DNA of 64,000 nt. Source: JAAUTY01 sp964397305 (GTDB lineage Bacteria > Cyanobacteriota > Cyanobacteriia > Cyanobacteriales > Spirulinaceae). A model generated the notes under the pieces. The model searched no databases and was not told the DNA's origin. It was given only the letters and a program-made list of their open reading frames with translations. The stretch lies in contig CAYNIP010000014.1 of the NCBI GenBank assembly GCA_964397305.1, forward strand, positions 33,747-97,746, in the 5' to 3' direction. The translations under genes and the position numbers were made by a program. Position 1 is the first letter of the stretch. Each line of letters starts with the position of its first letter. This document shows, one piece after another, positions 50,383 through 58,256 of this stretch.

Positions 50383-50455
50383 GCCCTCACCCCAAACCCC
50401 TCTCCCAGAGGGCGAGGGGCTTTCGCTGTATTGCCCTAGGCTAAAAACCGCTGTA
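50383..50455 (+). repeat. R1-variant, left arm of a 73-bp perfect inverted repeat
   Basis: Runs from GCCCTCACCCCAAACCCCTC to GCTAAAAACCGCTGTA. Its reverse complement is identical to 52200-52272. The right end touches the stop codon of the peptidoglycan-binding gene at 50456. Confidence 0.9.
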
Positions 50456-51478
50456 TTAGTCGGCGGTACACTGCATTGTGGTGCGGTTTAGGGGCGAGGG
50501 ATCTAGCTCCAGAGCGAGGGTGCGGAGGATGTTGCAGGTGCTGAAGCCGACAATGCCATCAATGGCCAGGTTGCGATCGCGCTGAAACTCCCGCACTGCC
50601 ACCTCGGTCCTCAGGCCAAAATCCCCATCCACGGCGCGGTCATAGTAGCCCAAGCGAGCCAACAGGGTTTGCAGCAAGGCAACATCATAGCCGCGATCGC
50701 CCCGCCGCAGCAGAGTCCGCAGGGTGACATGATCCGGAATCTGGCGATAATCGCTGCGGCGTGCCCGCGCCGGCCGCTCGCCAACCGGGGCCGGGGGAGC
50801 CGCCGGGCCGGGACGCGGGACCGAGCCAGCGCTCCCCGCTGCTAGGGCGGAGCTGGGGGCGCGGGGAGCGGGAGAGTCCGTGGGGGGCGGGGATGTGGGT
50901 GCTCTCCCCGGCTCGGCGGCGATCGCCTCGGAGGGCTCTGCGGGGGCGTCTCCCGTTTCGCGCTCCGCATCATTACCCTGTCTTGTCTCGCTGGGGTCTG
51001 GGCTGGCCTCCGTCTCAAGGTCAGCCTCGGGGTCGGCGGCGGCGGTCTCCTCTTCTACAGCGGTTTCTTCTTCGGTAATAGCCTCTTCTTCTTCCCTGGC
51101 GCTGCCTGGCGGCGGTGTCTCGGGGGAACGAGCCGTGGGCAGGGAGGGCCAGCGCACGACCGCCAGCACCGTCAAGCCCAAGCTAATCATCAGAGTAATC
51201 AGCAGCGTTGAGGCGACCTCTCGAGGACGGCGCTTGAAGAGAAGATAGAGGAAGACGAGAAAGGCGGCGATCGCCAAAACCAAGGAGCCCACAGCACTAG
51301 CGGGGGGAAGGCTGGCGGGCTGCTCGCGATAGGGGGGAGTGAGAGCGTCTTCTAGGGGGCGGTCAGCCTGAGCGAAGGGCTGGGTCGCGAGCACGAAGCG
51401 TCCCGGAGGAACCGGTGATCGCAAGGCCCCAGGGTCGGAGCGAGAGTCGGCAAGGGAACCAGAGACGGGAAGCTGCAT
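50456..51478 (-). CDS. membrane protein with C-terminal peptidoglycan-binding domain
   Basis: 340 residues. Two hydrophobic helices near residues 60-105 (SAVGSLVLAIAAFLVFLYLLF and STLLITLMISLGLTVLAVV), then a long acidic, Pro/Ala/Ser-rich linker (EEEEAITEEETAVEEETAAA and following), then a PG_binding_1 domain: LLRRGDRGYDVALLQTLLARLGYYDRAVDGDFGLRTEVAVREFQRDRNLAIDGIVG. It probably tethers to the cell wall from the membrane across the periplasm. An R2-like segment at 51391-51412 codes for part of the N-terminus. With coaE it forms a segment bracketed by a 73-bp inverted repeat. Confidence 0.85.
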   Translation of the reverse strand: MQLPVSGSLADSRSDPGALRSPVPPGRFVLATQPFAQADRPLEDALTPPYREQPASLPPASAVGSLVLAIAAFLVFLYLLFKRRPREVASTLLITLMISLGLTVLAVVRWPSLPTARSPETPPPGSAREEEEAITEEETAVEEETAAADPEADLETEASPDPSETRQGNDAERETGDAPAEPSEAIAAEPGRAPTSPPPTDSPAPRAPSSALAAGSAGSVPRPGPAAPPAPVGERPARARRSDYRQIPDHVTLRTLLRRGDRGYDVALLQTLLARLGYYDRAVDGDFGLRTEVAVREFQRDRNLAIDGIVGFSTCNILRTLALELDPSPLNRTTMQCTAD

Positions 51479-51525
51479 CCACGTTTCGACTAGCGCGGCT
51501 AAGGAACGGCGTTTCGTAGCCTATC

Positions 51526-52167
51526 CTACCCTACACCGCGATCATCACCCCGCCGCACGGCTGCTTCGACTTGGGCCAAAAGGTGCGATCGCTCCCCAGA
51601 ATTATCCAGCACCACATCGGCGATCGCCAGTTTCTCCGCGAGGGGTCGCTGGCTGGCTAGGCGGGCCTGGGCTTGGCTGCGGGAGAGGCGATCGCGGGCC
51701 TGGACGCGGGCGAGTTGCTGCTCGGGGGTGCAGGTGACGACCCAGATTTCAGTGACCAAATCGGTCATCCCCGCTTCGAGCAGCAGCGGGATGGCGAGGA
51801 CCGCCGTTGCCCCTTGCACCTGGGCGAGATCGCGCTCGTAACAGGCTCGCACAACGGGGAAGATTTGCGCCTCGAGCCAGTGGCGCTCCTCCGGGTGGTT
51901 GAAAACGCGATCGCCCAGCCAACGGCGATCCAGTTGCCCATCCGGCCTCAGGCTGGCGGGTCCGTAGCGCTGGGCGATCGCCACCAGCACCGGAGTTCCC
52001 ACCGCCACGGCCTCCCGAGCGTAGAGATCGGCATCCAGCACAGGCCACTGATAGTGCTGGGCCAGATAGCTCGAAACGGTCGTCTTACCCGTGGCGAGTC
52101 CCCCCGTCAAGCCAATCCGGCGGCGCGGCCAAGTCAGCTCTCCAGAGTGGGTCATCGTGGCAGCCAT
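51526..52167 (-). CDS. coaE: dephospho-CoA kinase
   Basis: 213-residue CoaE, the last enzyme of coenzyme A synthesis, phosphorylating the 3'-OH of dephospho-CoA. P-loop GLTGGLATGKTTVS at about residues 19-32, DADLYAREAV, LDRRWLGDRVF and the lid-region ARVQARDRLSRSQAQARLASQRP are all family-typical, as is ADVVLDNSGE near the end. The start could be M1 or the Met at residue 5; no ribosome site decides. Lies 47 bp upstream of the peptidoglycan-binding gene. Confidence 0.93.
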   Translation of the reverse strand: MAATMTHSGELTWPRRRIGLTGGLATGKTTVSSYLAQHYQWPVLDADLYAREAVAVGTPVLVAIAQRYGPASLRPDGQLDRRWLGDRVFNHPEERHWLEAQIFPVVRACYERDLAQVQGATAVLAIPLLLEAGMTDLVTEIWVVTCTPEQQLARVQARDRLSRSQAQARLASQRPLAEKLAIADVVLDNSGERSHLLAQVEAAVRRGDDRGVG

Positions 52168-52199
52168 GAAACCGAGCGGTCGTTATCCGGCGGGACAGT

Positions 52200-52272
52200 T
52201 ACAGCGGTTTTTAGCCTAGGGCAATACAGCGAAAGCCCCTCGCCCTCTGGGAGAGGGGTTTGGGGTGAGGGC
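52200..52272 (-). repeat. R1-variant, right arm of a 73-bp perfect inverted repeat
   Basis: Begins TACAGCGGTTTTTAGCCTAG and ends GTTTGGGGTGAGGGC; exact inverted copy of 50383-50455. Confidence 0.9.
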
Positions 52273-52278
52273 TACCGA

Positions 52279-52371
52279 CTAAATCAAGCCGATGGCGCGG
52301 AAGGCCTTGTAGGAGAGGGCTGCGATCACCAAAAACACCACCAAAATACCGACATAAGCCACAATTGCCAT
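52279..52371 (-). CDS. petL: probable cytochrome b6f complex subunit PetL
   Basis: 30-residue single-helix membrane peptide read on the minus strand: MAIVAYVGILVVFLVIAALS followed by YKAFRAIGLI. Length, the AYxGxLxxF start and the (L/F)RxIxLI end resemble cyanobacterial PetL (subunit VI of cytochrome b6f), a minor stabilising subunit. AGGAG lies about ten bases before the ATG. Other tiny photosynthetic peptides (PsbT, PetM, PsaM) fit less well. No other pet gene is close. An R1 repeat abuts its stop and a 14-bp tandem repeat lies upstream. Confidence 0.6.
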   Translation of the reverse strand: MAIVAYVGILVVFLVIAALSYKAFRAIGLI

Positions 52372-52395
52372 GATCCTATTGCTCCTATTAATCTG

Positions 52396-52465
52396 TCGAA
52401 ATCAATTTACCGAAATCAATCCGTTGAAATCAATCCGTCGAACTCAATCCGTCAAACTCAGGGGG
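52396..52465. repeat. 14-bp tandem repeat upstream of petL
   Basis: Units TCGAAATCAATTTA, CCGAAATCAATCCG, TTGAAATCAATCCG, TCGAACTCAATCCG and a decayed fifth. It begins 25 bp before the petL start, in the promoter/leader region. Confidence 0.8.
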
Positions 52466-52545
52466 GTGCATCTCCCTTGCTAGACTCCCCTTCGCCCTAC
52501 CTGGGAGAGGGGGCCGGGGGATGTGGGCAAACTGACCGCCCTGAG
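52466..52545 (-). repeat. partial R1-type repeat
   Basis: TGCATCTCCCTTGCTAGACT, a CTCCCCTTCGCCCT...GGGAGAGGG hairpin and GGCCGGGGGATGTGGG; shares its end blocks with other R1 copies. Confidence 0.5.
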
Positions 52546-52668
52546 ATGCCCCCCACTCAAGACCCCTGGGCCGGCGAGTTGTAGGTCCGCTTCGGTATTT
52601 TACCCTCTGGCGGCCGCCGCTCTCTGGGTTGGCTCCCAGCAGGCCGGGCAGCGCGCAACCGGGCCGGG

Positions 52669-55437
52669 TCAATCGCCGGGCTCCGGGGCCGCCGGGCTCA
52701 CCCCTTCACCGCTCAGGGTCTGGAGGCGGCGGCCCAATTCAGTGTTCAGGCGGCCGTATTCAGCCCAGTCTCCAGCCCGGAGGGCGGCCTGGGATTGTTC
52801 ATAAAGCTCCAAGGCCTCCCGGAGTTGCGCCGTGAGGGCGGTGCTGGCGGGGGGTGGCGAGGTGTCAGCGGGGGGAGTCGCGGCTGGGGAAGCGTCGGGG
52901 GAAGCGTCGGGGCCAAAAATGGTGGCGATCGCCGCCTCGAGGGTCGTCTCCATCACAATCTCGTCGTTGTAAGCAAGAATGACTCGCTTCAGTTCCGGCA
53001 TCTCGCTCTGCTCAGCCCGCAGGTAGATCGGTTCCACATACAGCAGGGATTGCTCGATCGGGATCACAAACAAATCACCGCGAATCACCTGGGAGCCCTC
53101 CTGGCTCCAGAGGGTCAGTTGCTCGGAGATCAGCGGGTTTTGGTCGATACGGGCCTCAATTTGCTGGGGCCCAAAAACGAGTTGCTGCTTCGGAAATTCA
53201 AACAGCAGTCGTTGGCCGTAGCGATCGCCATCCGAGCGAGCCGCCAACCAGGCCACCATGTTATTTTTATTCGCTGGGGTAAAGGGCAGGGTCAGCACAA
53301 ATTCCGCCGGGGCGTTCTCCTCCAGTTGCAGAATGGCATAATAAGGCTCCATCACCTTCTCTTGGCTTTCGTAAAGCTCGCGCGGAAAACGCCAGAGGTC
53401 TTCTTGGTTGTAGAAAACCTCTGGATTTTCCATGTGATAGGTCAGGTACATCTGGGCCTGAATATTGAAGAAATCCAGCGGATAACGAAAATGGGCCCGC
53501 ACGGCGGCCGGAATCGCATCTGAGGGGGTAAACAAATTAGGAAAGATTGCCTGATAGGTTTTCAGCAGCGGATCATCGTCATCGGTGACAAAAAATTGCA
53601 CCGTGCCATCGTAGGCATCGACTAACACCTTGACCGAGTTGCGAATGTAGTTAAATTGCCGATCGCCAATCGGCTCTGAGTAGGGGTAGCGCCGGCTGGT
53701 GGTGTAGGCATCCATGATCCACTGCAAGCGACCGTTGATAATGCAGAGATAGGGATCGCGATCCAGGCGCAGGAAGGGAGCAATCCGCTGGACGCGATCG
53801 CGAATCTCCCGATGATAGAGAATCTTCGACTCCGGGGTGAAATAGTTGGAAATGAGTAGCTTTAAGCTACCGGTCTCATAGGCATAGGCGAGCCGATGCC
53901 AGAACGTCGGCATTGCCACGCCACCGGCCCCGTCGTAGCGGTTGCTGGCATTATCACCGCCGAGGGGATAGTCAAATTCATCCGCACTCGTTCCCGTGAA
54001 GACATAGTGCTGGGTCTCTTCTCCGTAGTACAGACGCGGCTGGTCAATGGTGAGGTCAATGCTGGACACTGGCGGAATGTCCTGAATCCAAAAAGCAGGC
54101 ATTCCCTGTTCGGTCACTTGGTTAACCGGGCTCACCACCGCCCCATAGCCGTGGGTATATTTGAGCCGCTGGTTTACCCAGGTTTGACCCCGTTCTGGAA
54201 CTTGGCTGTAGGCCAGCTCTCGGGCGGCGAGCATCACTTGGCGGTAGTTGTCGCTGAGGTTGTAGCGATCCACATCGACATCGCGAAAGCGGTAGTAGAG
54301 ACGGATTTCCTGAAGTTGGCGATAGGTGCTCAGGAGGGGTCGGTAGCTCCAGAGGCGAATGTTGTCGATGGTGGTGCGATTGGCCTCGATCGTTGCCGCA
54401 TCGAGTCGATCTTCCACGGCAAAGGGCTGTACCTCAATCTCCTCGAGGTCATAGGCTTGACGGGTAAAGGTGAGATTGTGCTGAATGTAGGGGAGTTCCT
54501 TGGTCAGTTCATTGGGGGCGACCACGAGGGACTGTTGGAGCAGCGGGATGGCGACTTGAAAGAGCAGGGCCACCAGCACAAAACCGCCGAGGCCGCCAGT
54601 CAGGATGCCTAAACTGTTTTGCCAGAGGGAGAGCACTAGGGCGATCGCCAGGGCCAGGGAGAGCAAGAACATCGCCGTCAGCCCCAACAAGCGGGCGTGA
54701 ACGTCCGTATAGCCCGCGCCGAAGACGACCCCCGAGGGGGAGTAAAGCAGGTTGTAGCGCTCCAGCCAGTATCCCCAGGCCACGAGCAAGACCGCCGCCG
54801 TGACGAGGAGCGTGAGGTGCATTTTTGCCCGTCCGAGCACCAGATTGCGCCAGCCCCGACCCCGATCCAGGCTGCCCTTGAAGCTGTAGACCGCAAGGCT
54901 AATCAGCAGGCTCGCCAGCGTGAGTCCCAGCAGCCAGCCCCGGACCGTGGTGTAGAAGGGCAGGCGAAACAGGTAGAAGCTGAGGTCCTGTTGATAAATC
55001 GGATCGATCTGGTTGAAGGGCTGGGCGTGCCAAAAACGTAGCACCACCTGCCAACTGGGGAGATAGAACTGGGAGACCCAAAAGGCGATCAGGGCGATCG
55101 CCCCCCCCAGCAAGAGCCTGGGGACAAAGCGCGTCAGCCAGTCGTTCCCTGGACGGCGGCCCCAACGAAAGGGGCTGTGGCGTGTGACCCGCAGGGCCAC
55201 CGTATAGTTCGCGCTGAGAACGAGGGCATAGACCAGGAAGGTTCCCCCTCCAGAGCAGACTTGGCCTAGGAGTTGCGTCCAGAAGACCTGCTGATAGCCC
55301 ACTTCGCTGTACCACCAAAAGTCCGTTAGCCCGTGAATGAGCGAGCCCAGGGAGAGCAGGAGCAGCAAGGCGGCGATCGCCACCAGACCCCAAAACCACC
55401 CCACCCAAGACTTGCCTGAAGACTGTAACGCTTTCAC
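52669..55437 (-). CDS. UPF0182 family membrane protein
   Basis: 922-residue UPF0182 protein, widespread in cyanobacteria and actinobacteria; function unknown. Seven hydrophobic helices occupy the first ~320 residues (WVGWFWGLVAIAALLLLLSLGS onward), then a large extracytoplasmic domain with family blocks YTHGYGAVVSPVNQVTEQGMPAFWIQDIPP, PRLYYGEETQHYVFTGT, GDRQFNYIRNSVKVLVDAYDGTV and FVIPIEQSLLYVEPIYLRAEQ. The last ~90 residues are a low-complexity Pro/Ala/Ser linker and a helix ALELYEQSQAALRAGDWAEYG, common in this family. Start is GTG 55437. Stand-alone minus-strand gene. Confidence 0.93.
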   Translation of the reverse strand: MKALQSSGKSWVGWFWGLVAIAALLLLLSLGSLIHGLTDFWWYSEVGYQQVFWTQLLGQVCSGGGTFLVYALVLSANYTVALRVTRHSPFRWGRRPGNDWLTRFVPRLLLGGAIALIAFWVSQFYLPSWQVVLRFWHAQPFNQIDPIYQQDLSFYLFRLPFYTTVRGWLLGLTLASLLISLAVYSFKGSLDRGRGWRNLVLGRAKMHLTLLVTAAVLLVAWGYWLERYNLLYSPSGVVFGAGYTDVHARLLGLTAMFLLSLALAIALVLSLWQNSLGILTGGLGGFVLVALLFQVAIPLLQQSLVVAPNELTKELPYIQHNLTFTRQAYDLEEIEVQPFAVEDRLDAATIEANRTTIDNIRLWSYRPLLSTYRQLQEIRLYYRFRDVDVDRYNLSDNYRQVMLAARELAYSQVPERGQTWVNQRLKYTHGYGAVVSPVNQVTEQGMPAFWIQDIPPVSSIDLTIDQPRLYYGEETQHYVFTGTSADEFDYPLGGDNASNRYDGAGGVAMPTFWHRLAYAYETGSLKLLISNYFTPESKILYHREIRDRVQRIAPFLRLDRDPYLCIINGRLQWIMDAYTTSRRYPYSEPIGDRQFNYIRNSVKVLVDAYDGTVQFFVTDDDDPLLKTYQAIFPNLFTPSDAIPAAVRAHFRYPLDFFNIQAQMYLTYHMENPEVFYNQEDLWRFPRELYESQEKVMEPYYAILQLEENAPAEFVLTLPFTPANKNNMVAWLAARSDGDRYGQRLLFEFPKQQLVFGPQQIEARIDQNPLISEQLTLWSQEGSQVIRGDLFVIPIEQSLLYVEPIYLRAEQSEMPELKRVILAYNDEIVMETTLEAAIATIFGPDASPDASPAATPPADTSPPPASTALTAQLREALELYEQSQAALRAGDWAEYGRLNTELGRRLQTLSGEGVSPAAPEPGD

Positions 55438-55530
55438 GGCTCACGGCTCCGAACGACGACCTCAGGATCTATTGTGCGGTAGCGGTTTCCCCTTAGGGCG
55501 CAAAACGGCACGGTTCGTTACAGTCCGGGG

Positions 55531-56442
55531 CTAGAGAGCAGCCAAGGTCGGCGCGGCTGTCAGGGTCGCGAGCCAATCGCGGATCACCCCGTTGACGACC
55601 TCGGGGCGCTCATCGTGAGGACAGTGACCCGTGCGCGGGATGCTGTGGAACTGGACGCGATCGCTCTGGGCGGCCAAGGTGCGATAGATCGCCGCCCCCT
55701 CGATCGGCGTCCAGGGGTCATCCTCACCCCACAGCACCAACAGGGGCTGTTGGATTCCGGGCAATAATTCCTCCGGGCGTGGCCCCGGTGGCGCGGTCAC
55801 GATCGCGGCAAAGACCTGTTGCGCGCCTGGGTCACAGCTCGGCCGGTGGAGCATTTCGACCAGCTCTGGGGTGATCGCTTGGCGATCGCGGTAGACCTGG
55901 CGCAGGGAGTTACGGATCAGCGGTTTCTGGCGAATCAAGTTGAACACCAGCGGCCCCGTCAGCGGTGAACTCACCACCTGCGTGAAGGCTCCCATCACCA
56001 AGCGCAGGGGCGGCGGCAATTCTTCGGGGCGGTGGTTGAGGCCGCCAGCACAGTTGAGCAGCACCCCCGCCTGGGCCAGCTCCGGGGAGTCGGCCAGGAG
56101 CATCAGGGTAAGCAGGCCACCGATGGAGTTGCCCACCCAGACCGCCGGACGCGCAATATTCTCCGCCCAAAAATCCCGCAGTTGCTGCTGCCAAAGCTCG
56201 AGCTGGTAGTCACGGGGCGGCTTCTCGGAGGCGCCAAAGCCCAGCAGATCCAGGGCAAAGACCTGATAACCGGCTTTGGCCAGAACGGGGATATTTTTAC
56301 GCCAGTGACCGATCGAAGCCCCGAAGCCGTGGATCAGCACCAACGGCGGGCCGCTCCCCATGACGGTGTAGCGGCAGCGGTAGCCTTGCCAAGTCCAGGA
56401 CAGCGGTACGAGGGGGGGAAGGGAGTTCATGGTTTCTAGCAT
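55531..56442 (-). CDS. alpha/beta hydrolase (chlorophyll dephytylase/pheophytinase-like)
   Basis: 303-residue alpha/beta hydrolase. Oxyanion region LVLIHGFGASIGHWRKNIPVLAKAGYQVFALDLLGFGASEKPP, nucleophile Ser in VGNSIGGLLT, acid in LWGEDDPWTP and catalytic His in RTGHCPHDERP; the triad is complete. The HGFGAS..HWR..P and DLLGFG.S.KP pattern is shared with the plant/cyanobacterial pheophytinase and chlorophyll-dephytylase group, so a phytyl esterase role is plausible but unproven. Several starts exist (GTG 56445, ATG 56442, ATG 56430); I use 56442. Confidence 0.88.
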   Translation of the reverse strand: MLETMNSLPPLVPLSWTWQGYRCRYTVMGSGPPLVLIHGFGASIGHWRKNIPVLAKAGYQVFALDLLGFGASEKPPRDYQLELWQQQLRDFWAENIARPAVWVGNSIGGLLTLMLLADSPELAQAGVLLNCAGGLNHRPEELPPPLRLVMGAFTQVVSSPLTGPLVFNLIRQKPLIRNSLRQVYRDRQAITPELVEMLHRPSCDPGAQQVFAAIVTAPPGPRPEELLPGIQQPLLVLWGEDDPWTPIEGAAIYRTLAAQSDRVQFHSIPRTGHCPHDERPEVVNGVIRDWLATLTAAPTLAAL

Positions 56443-56957
56443 CACGACGGGGAGGGATCAAAAAGTCCTGGGCTGGCTCAGGGTTTCATCAGGGGCGATC
56501 GCCAGGAATTGGGCTCTGGGCCAGAGCGAGGGCAAACCGGGTCGCTGGGATGAGCGAGTGAACTCGAGAGGGACGGCTGCTAATCCTTCAGGGGCTCTAG
56601 ACTTAGGGATTCAGACCCTACCCAGGGGCTAGCAGCCTGAGCCCCTAAATTCTAGAGAGCGTGCTTCTTTAACATTTGTAACATTTGTGAGCCGTTCTGA
56701 GCCGTTCTCAGTGTATAGCGGATTTTCTGCCGCTGGGAGCGAGTCCCCAAGCCCCCCGGGTGAACGAAATTTTACGCGGAATGTTGGTACTCCTTCGCCC
56801 AGCCCTCACCCTAAATCGCGCTCCCAAGCTTAGGCGAGGACCTTCTAGCTCCCCTGCTCCCAGCTTTGGGAGCAAGGGCCGGGGGGTGTAGACGCGCGGC
56901 GGCTTCTCGCAGAGGGAGCAAACTTGCCTAACTGAGATGCACCCGGGTCATCAGCCA
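56443..56957. other. 515-bp intergenic region with a full R1 repeat
   Basis: The left half (to about 56757) holds the hydrolase promoter region and no recognisable gene; ACATTTGTAACATTTGTGAG shows a short ACATTTGT direct repeat near 56672. The right half is R1 copy 3. Confidence 0.6.
56758..56947 (+). repeat. R1 interspersed repeat, full-length copy 3
   Basis: About 190 bp, GGGTGAACGAAATTTTACGC to AACTTGCCTAACTGAGATGC. Aligns over its whole length with copy 1 (minus strand of 8947-9136), including the GGCGGCTTCTCGCAGAGGG block. Confidence 0.8.
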
Positions 56958-57407
56958 TCATGGTTGCCAGAATTCAACTGCCCCTGCCGGTAGCTGGGCG
57001 AGCAGTTTATCAAAAGCCACTTCATCGACGTGCCGGCGCAAGGCTCGGGCTACATCTCGAATTGCTGTATCTGTCGAAAAGTTATGATCGGCCCGCAACG
57101 ATTTAACTTCCTGCGTCATCGTCTCGCAATCCTCAAATTTTTTCCTTTCTGCGTCTGGATTCCAATCAGTCACAAAGAGCGCTCTCAAGCAAATTGGTAG
57201 TACATTCGCAAAGGCAATAGCGTCTTTTGTTGAAAGTCTTCTACGGAATACCTGAAATACACCTTGGGTCATGGTATAGGTTACGTGTGTACTCCAGAGT
57301 CCTGCTGTATCTCGTGCATCCACTAGGTATTCATAAAACCGTGCCGAAGCACGCTCATACTCAGATGGTACTGGCATCTTGTCATTTGACTCACTGACTT
57401 CACCCAT
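56958..57407 (-). CDS. DUF2267-domain protein
   Basis: 149-residue protein matching the DUF2267 pattern: THVTYTMTQGVFQVFRRRLSTKDAIAFANVLPICLRALFVTDWNP, followed by a second helical part TAIRDVARALRRHVDEVAFDKLLAQLPAGAVEFW. Family function is unknown; it is usually small and all-helical. The base composition is visibly less GC-rich and HIP1 sites are absent, unlike the neighbours, suggesting recent acquisition or relaxed drift. It lies between an R1 copy and the 3 x 120 bp array. Confidence 0.75.
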   Translation of the reverse strand: MGEVSESNDKMPVPSEYERASARFYEYLVDARDTAGLWSTHVTYTMTQGVFQVFRRRLSTKDAIAFANVLPICLRALFVTDWNPDAERKKFEDCETMTQEVKSLRADHNFSTDTAIRDVARALRRHVDEVAFDKLLAQLPAGAVEFWQP

Positions 57408-58256
57408 GATAGCAATCCAGAATAATCCGTAAACTGAATTGCTCCCCTCTCCCGACTTGGGAGAGGGGTTGGGGGTGAGGGCTTACCTCTGCCATGAATC
57501 GAGGAGCGCTGCATAATCCCTCTTTTCCAGATAAGTCACCAAGCCCTGATGAACTGAATTGCTCCCCTCTCCCAACTTGGGAGAGGGGTTGGGGGTGAGG
57601 GCTTAACTCTGCTATGAATCGAGGAGCGCTGCATAATCCCTCTTTTCCAGATAAGTCACCAAGCCCTGATGAGCTGAATTGCTCCCCTCTCCCAACTTGG
57701 GAGAGGGGCTGGGGGTGAGGGCTTACTCTGTCATGAATCGAGGAGCGCTGCATAATCTCCCTCTTGTGTTATTCCGGGAAATTCCCAGGAATTGCCGCCA
57801 TTACAGCCGACGAAAAATCAGCGCTTCACCCCAATCTGACCTAAGAGGGTTATAGCGTTCCCCAAACCAGTGCGATACAACTTCAAAGCTCCTCTCTCAA
57901 TCGGGGAGAAAGATGGAAAAGATCAACGTAGTCGCGCTTCAGCGCTCAAGCCAGCGGAAGATGGGCTAAAGCCCAACAACGTCTTTTTCAAAAGCTGTGG
58001 GCTTTGATTCTCTGGGTTTGAATGTACCGCACTAGCCAAGAATTTGCTATACCTATTTTCCAGGTCAGTAACCAAGCCCTGATGGCCCGATATAAGGCCT
58101 AAAACCCTTGATGATCGATCGGTTGAGTTGACGCGGGAAAATCAACGTAATCCTTACTGCGGTTGGGTTTCGCTAGGTTCAATCCAGCCTGCCCTTGGAG
58201 CGCCTCTTCTGCAAAGGAGAGTTACACCCTGCCAACGGAGGAGGCTCTCGCTAGAC
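57408..58256. other. 849-bp intergenic region, AT-richer, with a tandem array
   Basis: First part is the 120-bp array. After 57757 there is no gene; GTAGTCGCGCTTCAGCGCTC and GATGGGCTAAAGCCC at 57928-57975 form small palindromes, and the phrase CCAAGCCCTGATG of the array recurs at 58072, showing a decayed array fragment. Confidence 0.6.
57432..57757. repeat. three tandem copies of a 120-bp unit containing the R1 palindrome
   Basis: Units begin at 57432, 57552 and 57672 with AACTGAATTGCTCCCCTCTC (third copy AGCTGAATT...). Each holds the CCCCTCTCCC/GGGAGAGGGG palindrome, TGGGGGTGAGGGCTTA and ATGAATCGAGGAGCGCTGCA. The units differ at only a few positions. Confidence 0.9.

Noticed and set aside
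57432..57757. CRISPR array
   Set aside because: The 120-bp units are contiguous repeats without variable spacers, and no cas genes are present.
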